Origin: Longirhabdus pacifica
GTDB lineage: Bacteria > Bacillota > Bacilli > Paenibacillales > DSM-105158
DNA: 64,000 nucleotides
Reading direction: 5' to 3'
NCBI RefSeq assembly: GCF_004115085.1
Contig: NZ_QXJP01000011.1
Coordinates: forward strand, 1-64,000
Made by a program: the position numbers and the translations under genes. A model generated the notes under the pieces. The model did not search any database and was not told the DNA's origin. It was given only the letters and a program-made list of their open reading frames with translations. Position 1 is the first letter of the stretch; every line of letters begins with the position of its first letter. Shown here piece after piece: positions 47,040 through 54,869 of the stretch.

Positions 47040-47737
47040 TGTACAACCTCCTTATCTGCAAAAGAGGTTGCTGATTCTATTGCTGCATTAAAATCAGCAA
47101 TATGTAGTTGCTTCGGGAAACATTGCGCCAAATGCTTATCATGTGTCACCACGATGAGCGAAGTTTGCTGTGCTTCCGATAACTTCAATAACAGCCTCAT
47201 GACTTCCCCCGCCGTCTCCCAATCTAAGCTGCCTGTTGGCTCATCCGCTAAAACAATAGACGGTTGATTGATTAACGCTCTTATGATGGCAACGCGTTGC
47301 TTCTGCCCACGAGAAAGTTGGGAAGGTAAGTGTTGCATGTAATGAGACATTTGTACTTTCTCAAACCAAGCTTTTATATGTTCTTTGTTATTCAATTTAC
47401 CTTTTGTTTTTTTCAAGACAATTTCTACATTTTGTTGTGCCGTAATGGAAGGAATAAGATGAAGATCCTGCATGATATACCCGATATGCTGAGATCGAAT
47501 TTGATCTCGCTTTGCTTCACTTAAAGGCGTAATATTTTGCCCATCTATTTCTATTACACCTTCATCGGCTTGTATCATCCCGCTTAGGATGTGCAGCAAT
47601 GTACTTTTACCACTGCCACTTGGCCCTACTATCGCTATCTGTTCTCCTTTTTTCACTTGCCATTCTGGAATATGAAGAATATCGCGCTTTTGCTGTCCAA
47701 TTGTAAAATGTTTTTTAACATCATGTAATACGATCAT
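47036..47737 (-). CDS. ABC transporter ATP-binding protein (MacB/LolD-type)
   Basis: 233 residues. Walker A GPSGSGKST, the Q-loop in YIMQDLHLIP, signature LSRGQKQRVAI and Walker B VLADEPTGSLD, with the H-loop in VVTHDKHLA. The size and LDWET signature place it with the LolD/FtsE/MacB-type ATPases that pair with FtsX permeases. First gene of the three-gene operon (ATPase, His-rich permease, lipoprotein). No recognisable Zur or other metal-regulator box is visible in the short upstream gap. Confidence 0.92.
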   Translation of the reverse strand: MIVLHDVKKHFTIGQQKRDILHIPEWQVKKGEQIAIVGPSGSGKSTLLHILSGMIQADEGVIEIDGQNITPLSEAKRDQIRSQHIGYIMQDLHLIPSITAQQNVEIVLKKTKGKLNNKEHIKAWFEKVQMSHYMQHLPSQLSRGQKQRVAIIRALINQPSIVLADEPTGSLDWETAGEVMRLLLKLSEAQQTSLIVVTHDKHLAQCFPKQLHIADFNAAIESATSFADKEVVQ

Positions 47738-47784
47738 CTATAATTCCCCTTTCTACGCCATGATGAGAAACAGTTTATAAACAT

Positions 47785-47817
47785 TGTAAAAACAGGAGAT
47801 ACTGAATCTCCTGTTTT
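47785..47817 (-). terminator. Terminator after the alkaline phosphatase gene
   Basis: Minus-strand AAAACAGGAGAT and ATCTCCTGTTTT arms around a 5-base loop, then TTAC. It separates phoA from the ABC operon. Confidence 0.8.
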
Positions 47818-47846
47818 CGCTACATATGATTATTTTTAATTCAACA

Positions 47847-49550
47847 TTATTTCATCATCACACGCTCAGAAAGTGCATCCCACTCTAAAGTCATCGTTGT
47901 CAATGATGTGAATGCATCTAATGGTAAGTACAACGTACCTTGATCTAAATCCACTGTCATATCACTAGTAGCATTATTTAGCATCAAGGATTGACTATCT
48001 ACGTTAACAGATACAGTATTGCTATCGCTCATCATCATTACTGTTCTAGCTGACTCGTCCCAATTTACTTTTGCACCTAAAGCTTCTGCCATCGCTTTTG
48101 CTGGGAATAAAATTTCATCTTGTGTCATTTTGAATTTAGGAAAAACATAGTGCTTTCTTAATTCATCTGTAGCAGCAGCTAAGTCTAGTCCTGCTATTTC
48201 TGCTCCTGCTGTAGCGATTACTGTATTTTCAATTGTCCCTTTGACATGTGAAGCAATTGGTCCATATGCCCAAACACCTACATCAACAGCACTATGTCCG
48301 TGACCAGCCCAGCCAACGAGTAATCTTTTAGAAACGACAGCGTTAAAACCGCCTTCTCTTTGATAGCTTGTACCATCTCCATCTAAAATAAGCTGTGCTT
48401 CTTCATCACTTAAATCTGTGATCCAAGTATACGTAGAAACTATTTCTCTTACATCTTCCAATGTTTCTGCATCTCTTAACAAACTTCCAATATAGGAAGA
48501 AGATTTCATTTGGTCATCCCAGTTATCCACATTTAGTTCATAGATGTTGTCACGAGATAAAGATAATCCACCCGTTTCATGGTCTGCTGTTACTACTACG
48601 GAAGTGTTTCCGTCTTTCATAGCAAACTCGATTCCTGCTTTCACTGCAGCATCAAATTCTAATGTTTCTTGCACCACAGATGGCAGATCATTTGCATGAC
48701 CAGCATGGTCAATACGCCCTGCTTCAATCATCATGACAAACCCATCTTCGTCTTGTGATAAAATGTTAATCGCTTGTTGTGTCATTTCAGCTAGTGTAGG
48801 AACGCTTTCATCACGATCTAACACATAAGGAATGTGAGAGTTAGAGAATAGTCCTAATACTTGCTCTTCTTCTTTTAATTGCATTAGCTGATCTTTATCT
48901 TCAATGAATGTATATCCTGCTTGCTCAAAATCACTGATTAAGTTTTTATCTTTACGCTTTCCACCTTCATCTTCTGTGATGAACTGTCTCTTTCCTCCAC
49001 CAAAAATAACATCAACACCACTAGTCAAGTACTGCATAGCAATGGCATTCTCATTCCCTCTAGAGCGAACATGAGAAGCATAAGAAGCTGGTGTTGCATG
49101 CGTGATTCTTGCTGTACTAATAATTCCAGTTGCTTTTCCTTTCATTTCTGCTGCCTCAATGACAGAAGCAAATGGTTTTGCTATATCTTCATTGGAAACG
49201 CTGATTGCTCCATTATACGTTTTGTTACCCGTACCAAATGCAGTAGCAGAGGAAGCGGAGTCCGTCACAAGGCCTGATTCTCTAGAACTTCTGTCTGCTT
49301 GTGTCATCGCTTGACCTACATAATAATCATCCATATTTAGCTCGTCCATTTCTAACATCTCTTGCGCGTAAATGCGAGCTGCTGTAACTTGAGCTGGGCC
49401 CATACCGTCACCAATAAATACGATCAGGTTTTTAGACTGTGCTGTGTTTGTGTCTTCTGCTATTACTTTTGCTTGTGGTACACCTGCTGTTCCGATTAGT
49501 CCTACGGATAAGCATACAGCCATGCATGTTTTCATTATGTTCTTTTTCAA
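47847..49550 (-). CDS. phoA: Secreted alkaline phosphatase with C-terminal stalk-like domain
   Basis: 567 residues with a Sec signal peptide (about 1-31, VIAEDTN follows). The alkaline phosphatase fold shows FIGDGMGPAQV, the nucleophile serine in VTDSASSATAFGTG, MIEAGRIDHAGH and TADHETGG. After about residue 470 comes a second domain (ILFPAKAMAEALGAKVNWDE ... LYLPLDAF), resembling copper amine oxidase N-terminal-like domains that bind wall or other surface. A Pho box upstream shows phosphate-starvation control by PhoP. The gene symbol is functional and not a claim about the Bacillus paralogue. Confidence 0.92.
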   Translation of the reverse strand: MKKNIMKTCMAVCLSVGLIGTAGVPQAKVIAEDTNTAQSKNLIVFIGDGMGPAQVTAARIYAQEMLEMDELNMDDYYVGQAMTQADRSSRESGLVTDSASSATAFGTGNKTYNGAISVSNEDIAKPFASVIEAAEMKGKATGIISTARITHATPASYASHVRSRGNENAIAMQYLTSGVDVIFGGGKRQFITEDEGGKRKDKNLISDFEQAGYTFIEDKDQLMQLKEEEQVLGLFSNSHIPYVLDRDESVPTLAEMTQQAINILSQDEDGFVMMIEAGRIDHAGHANDLPSVVQETLEFDAAVKAGIEFAMKDGNTSVVVTADHETGGLSLSRDNIYELNVDNWDDQMKSSSYIGSLLRDAETLEDVREIVSTYTWITDLSDEEAQLILDGDGTSYQREGGFNAVVSKRLLVGWAGHGHSAVDVGVWAYGPIASHVKGTIENTVIATAGAEIAGLDLAAATDELRKHYVFPKFKMTQDEILFPAKAMAEALGAKVNWDESARTVMMMSDSNTVSVNVDSQSLMLNNATSDMTVDLDQGTLYLPLDAFTSLTTMTLEWDALSERVMMK

Positions 49551-49640
49551 TTTAGAACCCTCCCAAAAATGATAAATATGTAGTTCAATTTCACTAAAAT
49601 TTCTACATTCCCACTAAACTTCCTACATTGTAGGATGAGT

Positions 49641-49702
49641 AGATTAGGAAAATTTAAATCTTATGTTAATATTATGTTATCGTTTTGTTAATAAATTGTA
49701 AA
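49641..49702 (-). promoter_or_regulatory. PhoP box and promoter of the alkaline phosphatase gene
   Basis: Minus strand: TTTACA, TTAACA, ATAACA and TTAACA (49697-49702, 49686-49691, 49675-49680, 49664-49669) occur with an exact 11-base period, matching the PhoP consensus TT(A/T/C)ACA. The last repeat doubles as -35, with TAATCT (49641-49646) 17 bases downstream. Confidence 0.8.
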
Positions 49703-49782
49703 TGGTATAGTTGGAAACTAGGAGTTCATATGGAAAAATGATAGAATGCATTTATTCCACATCACATACAAAAGGAGATTTC

Positions 49783-50772
49783 ATGATAAACTTACGATCA
49801 GACGTAAAAAATGATGCCTATTACGCTTTAATAGACTATGCCATAGAACACGCAGACACGTTCATGCTTGCAGATCATCATTACACTTGGGATGTGAATA
49901 GCGATTATCGAACTATTTTTAAAAAATTAGAACCATATCTCATCCATCTAGATGATCAACAGCAAACAAACAATGCCATTTCTTATAGTAAAGGGGCACA
50001 TTATTACACATATCGTTGTTGTCAGGAAGCAGGTCATATTTTAAAAGAAGTAGCGAATAGCTTATTTTCGTGGGAATTTCCATCATTACCTGAAGACTTA
50101 TCTTTTTTCTATTCTGATGGCAAGCCTCTTCTGACTAACATAGCACATGAACATATGGGTAGAATTTATATGGATGAGGATGAAGCGATTCTTTTGTCCA
50201 ACCGTATAAAAGGGTTGTTTTTAGGTTTAGAAAGGCACAAACAATTTGACTGTTTCCTGCAAGATGCGATTGTTCATCAACCTGAATCACTCTCTATTTC
50301 TTCCTTTGGAATTCATGAGCTTCCAAATGAAATTTGTGAATTGAAAAATCTAAAACATTTATTCATTTTCGAGCAGCACCTTTTTTCACTTCCTGAAAAA
50401 ATATATGATATACAATCATTAGAAACACTCACCATTTACACAGCAAATTTCAAAGGTTTTTCTCCACGTATAAAAGAATGGGTGAATTTGAGAGGATTAA
50501 TTGTTGGTTGCTGTTCCTATCATGATGTACCGGATACCATCATTACCCGCAAAGACGTTGCTTTATGTGAATTACCAAAAGAAATAGGTGCACTTAAAAA
50601 ACTAGAGCATCTAGAAATTCATTTTAGTAATGTAGCGTCATTACCCGATGAACTTCAACATGCCACCAATCTAAAATATATTTCACTACACAACAGCAAC
50701 ATAAAGGAAATTCCTATTTTCTTGAAAAAGATGAAGCATCTTGAGCACATAGATATAGAAATTACTTCCTAA
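49783..50772 (+). CDS. Leucine-rich-repeat protein with novel N-terminal region
   Basis: 329 residues from MINLRSDVKND, with AAAGGAGATT immediately upstream; the frame's earlier ATG lacks a ribosome site. No signal peptide. The N-terminal 160 residues are unrecognised and rich in aromatic residues and histidine (LADHHYTWDVNSDYR). The C-terminal half has about six leucine-rich repeats of 23 residues (LPNEICELKNLKHLFIFEQ, LPEKIYDIQSLETLTIY, LPKEIGALKKLEHLEIH, LPDELQHATNLKYISLH). Such repeats bind proteins; the partner is unknown. A terminator follows. Confidence 0.8.
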   Translation: MINLRSDVKNDAYYALIDYAIEHADTFMLADHHYTWDVNSDYRTIFKKLEPYLIHLDDQQQTNNAISYSKGAHYYTYRCCQEAGHILKEVANSLFSWEFPSLPEDLSFFYSDGKPLLTNIAHEHMGRIYMDEDEAILLSNRIKGLFLGLERHKQFDCFLQDAIVHQPESLSISSFGIHELPNEICELKNLKHLFIFEQHLFSLPEKIYDIQSLETLTIYTANFKGFSPRIKEWVNLRGLIVGCCSYHDVPDTIITRKDVALCELPKEIGALKKLEHLEIHFSNVASLPDELQHATNLKYISLHNSNIKEIPIFLKKMKHLEHIDIEITS

Positions 50773-50780
50773 AAAAATAA

Positions 50781-50817
50781 AAAAGACAATTTCCTGTGAA
50801 GAGAAGTTGTCTTTTTA
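50781..50817 (+). terminator. Terminator after the LRR gene
   Basis: Arms AAAAGACAA and TTGTCTTTT, then TATAA, fifteen bases after the stop codon. Confidence 0.7.
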
Positions 50818-50866
50818 TAATTGCGAAATAATGAATATTTATTCTGTTTTCAATACCCATTGCCCC

Positions 50867-50915
50867 GAGCTACCTATTTTGGTATACATCGTATACACAA
50901 CAAAAAATAGGTTAT
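50867..50915. other. Nested inverted repeat downstream of ohrR
   Basis: Outer arms CTATTTT/AAAATAG and inner GTATAC-ATC-GTATAC between the converging LRR and ohrR genes. No T-run follows on the minus strand, so it may be an operator or RNA structure rather than a classical terminator. Confidence 0.35.
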
Positions 50916-50933
50916 CTTAAGGACGAATCCACA

Positions 50934-51371
50934 TCATTCACTTGTTCGTTTTAAGAGATCTTGAAATTTATTTAATAAGGAATGAAATTCGCTCTCTTGT
51001 AGATCACAACGACTTGCAATCATACTCGGAATCTCGCTGAGCTTATGTTGCATCTCTTTCCCTTGTTCTGTTAAACCGATGATGACTTGTCTTTCATCTA
51101 ATTGAGAACGAGTTCTAACTACTAAACCCGCTTCCTGCATTCTTTTTAATAAAGGCGTCAACGTACCAGAATCAAGATACAAGTCCTCTCCTAAGTCTTT
51201 GACCGTACATTCCCCTTTCTCCCACAGCACAATCAATACTAAATATTGTGGATATGTTAAATTGTATTTGGATAAGATCGGACGATACAACCGTGTCATT
51301 TCACGTGAACATGCATAAACAGCAAAACAAAGTTGATTTTCAAGTTTGATAGCACTCTCTTGCTTTAACAT
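50934..51371 (-). CDS. ohrR: Organic peroxide sensor OhrR (MarR family)
   Basis: 145 residues, winged-helix MarR fold. The N-terminal LENQLCFAVYACSRE contains the peroxide-sensing Cys15, and YLDSGTLTPLLKRM is the recognition helix of OhrR. It represses ohr until oxidised. Unlike B. subtilis OhrR, which has a single cysteine, this protein has further cysteines including Cys21 and Cys122, so disulfide (2-Cys) sensing is possible. Divergent from ohr, with the operator between them. Confidence 0.93.
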   Translation of the reverse strand: MLKQESAIKLENQLCFAVYACSREMTRLYRPILSKYNLTYPQYLVLIVLWEKGECTVKDLGEDLYLDSGTLTPLLKRMQEAGLVVRTRSQLDERQVIIGLTEQGKEMQHKLSEIPSMIASRCDLQESEFHSLLNKFQDLLKRTSE

Positions 51372-51499
51372 ATGATTTCACCTCTTTTAAGTTTTATTGT
51401 GTTAACGCACCATATTTTTTCTTTTCAAATAATTATACATGATTGTGAAAATAAATAAATAGTATTGACCGTTTTTTTTAATTTTTTTCACAATTTTTT

Positions 51500-51528
51500 T
51501 TGACAAAATTAATTATACAGGCTATATT
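51500..51528 (+). promoter_or_regulatory. ohr promoter
   Basis: Consensus TTGACA (51500-51505), 17 bases, TATATT (51523-51528). Confidence 0.8.
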
Positions 51529-51533
51529 ATATA

Positions 51534-51563
51534 TACAAATTAAATTTTACACAATTAAATTTT
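51534..51563. promoter_or_regulatory. OhrR operator
   Basis: TACAAATTAAATTTTA followed by CACAATTAAATTTTA closely matches the tandem AATTAAATT-type palindrome known for B. subtilis OhrR. It covers the predicted ohr start site. Confidence 0.75.
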
Positions 51564-51604
51564 AAGCAATTAAAATAAAAAATATACTTTGGAGGGAAAG
51601 AAAA

Positions 51605-52018
51605 ATGGAAAAAGTATTATTTACAGCATCTGCAACAGCTACAGGTGGTAGAGAAGGAACGGTAAAATCTTCTGATGGTATCATTGATTTAAATCTTGCT
51701 ATGCCGAAAAAAGACGCAGCACCAAGTGCTACAAACCCTGAGCAGTTATTTGCTGCTGGATACAGTGCTTGCTTCGATAGTGCTTTAAATTTAGTAGCGA
51801 TGAGAAAAAAGCAAAAAATAGAAAGCGCAGTGACAGCCGAAGTATCTTTACTCTCTGATGCTGCAGACGGTGGATATAAAATTGGGGTTACTTTAAATGT
51901 TGAAGTCAAAGGGACAGACATGGAGACAGCAAAACAGTTAGTAGAAGCTGCACACCACGTATGTCCATACTCTAAAGCGACTCGCGGTAACATTGAGGTT
52001 TCGCTAAACGTGAAGTAA
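51605..52018 (+). CDS. ohrA: Organic hydroperoxide resistance peroxidase Ohr
   Basis: 137 residues of the OsmC/Ohr family. The two catalytic cysteines are Cys56 (GYSACFDSAL) and Cys120 (HHVCPYSKATRGN), as in OhrA. It reduces organic and lipid hydroperoxides using lipoyl-type thiols. GGAGGG precedes the ATG. It is controlled by the divergent OhrR. Confidence 0.96.
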   Translation: MEKVLFTASATATGGREGTVKSSDGIIDLNLAMPKKDAAPSATNPEQLFAAGYSACFDSALNLVAMRKKQKIESAVTAEVSLLSDAADGGYKIGVTLNVEVKGTDMETAKQLVEAAHHVCPYSKATRGNIEVSLNVK

Positions 52019-52097
52019 TACAGTTTATTATCCGTCACCTTGGATGATGGTTGAACGTATAGTACGTTATAATCATGAAAACATACATGAAGAATTG

Positions 52098-52182
52098 AAA
52101 AGGAGCACAGTAACATAGTTCACTTCAGAAGGTAGATAGGATTCTAGCTTCTGAAGTCACTATGTAAACATGTGCTCCTTTT
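52098..52182 (+). terminator. Long hairpin after ohr, terminator or small palindromic element
   Basis: Three nested perfect stems: AAAAGGAGCACA/TGTGCTCCTTTT, ACATAGT/ACTATGT and ACTTCAGAAG/CTTCTGAAGT, with a 16-base loop. The closing arm ends in TTTT, so it can act as terminator, but at 85 bases it is far longer than needed. Confidence 0.6.
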
Positions 52183-52247
52183 AACGATACTCTGATATGT
52201 TTTACCTATACACGTTTATGCTCATTGATCTGATTAGCAGGGAAGCA

Positions 52248-53306
52248 TCATGATGCACTTATACTTCTATCTTCGAAAAATGCTGCCGTTGCTTCTTCAT
52301 GAGCAGCGTTAAACTTTTCTTGTTCTTTATTCACATGCTGTAGTTCATTACGTAGTAAGCTCATTTGTTCTTGCATACCATCTCGTCTTTCTAAAATTCG
52401 AAGCAGAACCGATCTATCTGTAGATTCAGATAACTCTAGTTGTTGTAAGTATGCCATTAGATCTTCTAGTTCCTTTCTGAGTTGTCCGATCTTTTCTTCT
52501 AATAACCACTTATTATCTTCAAATTCTATTGTTCTTTGTCTAAAAAATACATCATCTTTATATAATTGATGTACCGCTTCCGTTCCTTCTAATAGCGCAT
52601 CTTTTATATGTTGTGGAACATTTAAGTTTTTCATATTCTGTTTCGCTTGTTCCCATTTATTGTTGAGTCTGTCTAATTCATCTGCGTCCAATGTATGCAG
52701 GGGTGGAAGCCCATCGATAACGGAAACAACTTTCTTTATATCTTCATAGCTCATATGCTCTAAGTCGGAACTTTCGTGATATTTTGCCGCCAGGAATGCC
52801 TCCATACCTTCACTTCCATGTTCCATCATATACGCTTTCGCATCTATTGCTATTTGCTTTATATGATTTTTGAAAGCATACTCATCAAACCTATCTTTTT
52901 CTCCACCATAAGAGAACATTCTTCCAACGTTTTTTGCAAAGTCACTTGCTGCCTTCTCTAGTTCATCCTTAAACACGTTGTCTAATTCCTGCAACGCTTC
53001 CTCTTTCAACGTACCTTCTTCTACCCATTTATGATGCATTGCTTTATACGTTTCTGCAAAACGGCTAACAAAGGATATGTCTACTTTCATCCCTTGATCT
53101 CTAAAATCTTTTGAGCTTGCTGCAATATCTACTGGGTTTCTACTCCACCAATCACTTTTAATAAAAGATAGCATGGATATTTCCAAAGTAGTTGCATCCG
53201 TTCCCCCACCTTTTATCACCATTGGTTTGATTGGAGTATGGTTCGAGTGTTTTTTCACTGTAATGTTGGATGGTAACGTTCGGTTTGCATAAGCTTGGAT
53301 GTTCAT
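52248..53306 (-). CDS. Hypothetical protein, coiled-coil rich
   Basis: 352 residues. No signal peptide or membrane helix. The start NIQAYANRTLPSNITVKKHSN resembles the N-termini of proteins that follow a secretion-chaperone or flagellar style, but I cannot assign it. A helical central domain includes LDNVFKDELEKAASDFAKNVG, and a C-terminal coiled coil (about 255-340, LEEKIGQLRKELEDLMAYLQQLE) closes it. It lies alone between ohr and an MFS gene. Function unknown. Confidence 0.75.
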   Translation of the reverse strand: MNIQAYANRTLPSNITVKKHSNHTPIKPMVIKGGGTDATTLEISMLSFIKSDWWSRNPVDIAASSKDFRDQGMKVDISFVSRFAETYKAMHHKWVEEGTLKEEALQELDNVFKDELEKAASDFAKNVGRMFSYGGEKDRFDEYAFKNHIKQIAIDAKAYMMEHGSEGMEAFLAAKYHESSDLEHMSYEDIKKVVSVIDGLPPLHTLDADELDRLNNKWEQAKQNMKNLNVPQHIKDALLEGTEAVHQLYKDDVFFRQRTIEFEDNKWLLEEKIGQLRKELEDLMAYLQQLELSESTDRSVLLRILERRDGMQEQMSLLRNELQHVNKEQEKFNAAHEEATAAFFEDRSISAS

Positions 53307-53441
53307 GTTTCACCCTCCTTTCTTTTTGTTGTATTCTTTTATCAGGTCTGATTCACCATGTATAGTTATTACATCGGTTCGGACTATGCAAATGTTAATT
53401 AAATGGTATATTTTTACTATTAATATTTTATATAACGTATA

Positions 53442-54743
53442 CTATAAACCTTCTGTAGCTCCCTCTTTGCTAGTAATCGGTTCCTCTAATGTTTGCATGG
53501 TAGGTGATTTAGACTGGCTCCATGCGTACATGAAAAGAAGAATGCCACCACATAATACAAGTAGATATCCACCAGTGTAATTCACTAATGCACCTCCTAT
53601 TACAATCGCAATCGGTGTAATGACTCTAACTCCACTACTGAGTAAACTTAATACTCTCCCTCTATATTCGTCATCTATCATTCGCATTAAATAAGTTTCT
53701 ACTGGAACATTAATGAGAGGCAAGACGATACCGAACAAAAACATTAACACACAGTAATATATAAACCACACTGTTAAGGGGATATTGGGTCCGATGGTTG
53801 GTACAGAAAACAAGATGATAATAAGCGCAATACAGTATATATAACGAATAAGCTTCTTCATGTGAAAGCCCTTTGCTATACGACCGACTATGATAGATCC
53901 TAATATGATGCCTACAGGCAATGAGCCTTCAATAATACCGAATTGTATTTTAGGTAATTGTAATTGTTCGTTAATGATATATGGTATAGGGGTGATATAT
54001 GAAAAACTAATAAAAAAGTTAACACCCATAAAAAGCAAGATCATACTAAATAATTGCTTCTTTTGTTTCATGTAGGCGAAACCATCTTTGATATCTTTCA
54101 TCCACTCAATTTTCGTATCCTTTTGTTTTGTTTGCTGTGCCTGATATAATTGAAAACGAATGAAACACTCAATGATAGCAGAGACAAAAAAGGTTATGCT
54201 GTTGATGAGGAAAAAGTAAGTTAAATCCACAGCTACATATAATATAGCGCCTAAAACAGGTCCGCAAATAGTGGAAACCGACATGACGATTTGACTAATC
54301 CCATTGATTTTTGCTAGACGATCATCAGATACGAGATTTGGCTTTGCCGCATCAAATGCTGCGTTAAATATCGTCGTTAGTAGATTAGTCATAAAGGTGC
54401 ATGTGTATATGAGACTAACCGTGATATTAACATTCAAAAAATACATAAAAAAAGCTAGAAAAAGTATTCCATTTAACGTATCCGCACCTATAACTAGTAG
54501 CTTGCGATTGATTTTATCTGCAATGACCCCAGCAAAAGGGGTAATAAGAATGACAGGTATTAGACCAATAACCATATTGGTTGCAAACGAAAGACCTGAT
54601 CCTGTAATGTCTAAAATGTATAGACTGCTAGCAAATGTGAATAATGACGTTCCCAATAATGAAATTAACTTTCCTAGTGCGTAGAACAACATATTTGTAT
54701 TTTCTTGATTTTGCTTCCTACTAGTTACACTTTGATATCCCAT
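53442..54743 (-). CDS. MFS efflux transporter (macrolide-efflux-like, MFS_3)
   Basis: 433 residues with twelve predicted membrane helices and an intracellular loop near the middle (KQKDTKIEWMKDIKDGFAYM). GVIADKINRKLLVIGADTLNG is the characteristic A-motif of the Mef/enterobactin-exporter (EntS) subfamily. It probably exports a hydrophobic compound. It lies downstream of the MerR-methyltransferase gene on the same strand, and the two may form one resistance unit, but the 127-base gap has room for its own promoter. Confidence 0.88.
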   Translation of the reverse strand: MGYQSVTSRKQNQENTNMLFYALGKLISLLGTSLFTFASSLYILDITGSGLSFATNMVIGLIPVILITPFAGVIADKINRKLLVIGADTLNGILFLAFFMYFLNVNITVSLIYTCTFMTNLLTTIFNAAFDAAKPNLVSDDRLAKINGISQIVMSVSTICGPVLGAILYVAVDLTYFFLINSITFFVSAIIECFIRFQLYQAQQTKQKDTKIEWMKDIKDGFAYMKQKKQLFSMILLFMGVNFFISFSYITPIPYIINEQLQLPKIQFGIIEGSLPVGIILGSIIVGRIAKGFHMKKLIRYIYCIALIIILFSVPTIGPNIPLTVWFIYYCVLMFLFGIVLPLINVPVETYLMRMIDDEYRGRVLSLLSSGVRVITPIAIVIGGALVNYTGGYLLVLCGGILLFMYAWSQSKSPTMQTLEEPITSKEGATEGL

Positions 54744-54754
54744 TGCTTATCCCT

Positions 54755-54793
54755 CTTCTCCATCTTATGGTGTTATTTCATTATAAGAAATGG
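54755..54793. repeat. Probable degenerate fragment of the dispersed repeat
   Basis: TCTCCATCTTAT matches the outer right arm and faces ATAAGAAATGGAG across 14 bases, just upstream of the MFS gene. The arms are in inside-out order, as expected at a junction of two tandem copies, but similarity is short. Confidence 0.35.
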
Positions 54794-54869
54794 AGCACAC
54801 ACCACATCAATAGTTGAAATGGCTGAATTTATGATGAATAAGTGTGGAATGATGGTGCTTACCCCACGT

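Noticed and set aside
47738-47785. Zur or MntR box ahead of the His-rich ABC operon
   Set aside because: No sequence resembling the known Bacillus consensus sites was found in the short gap.
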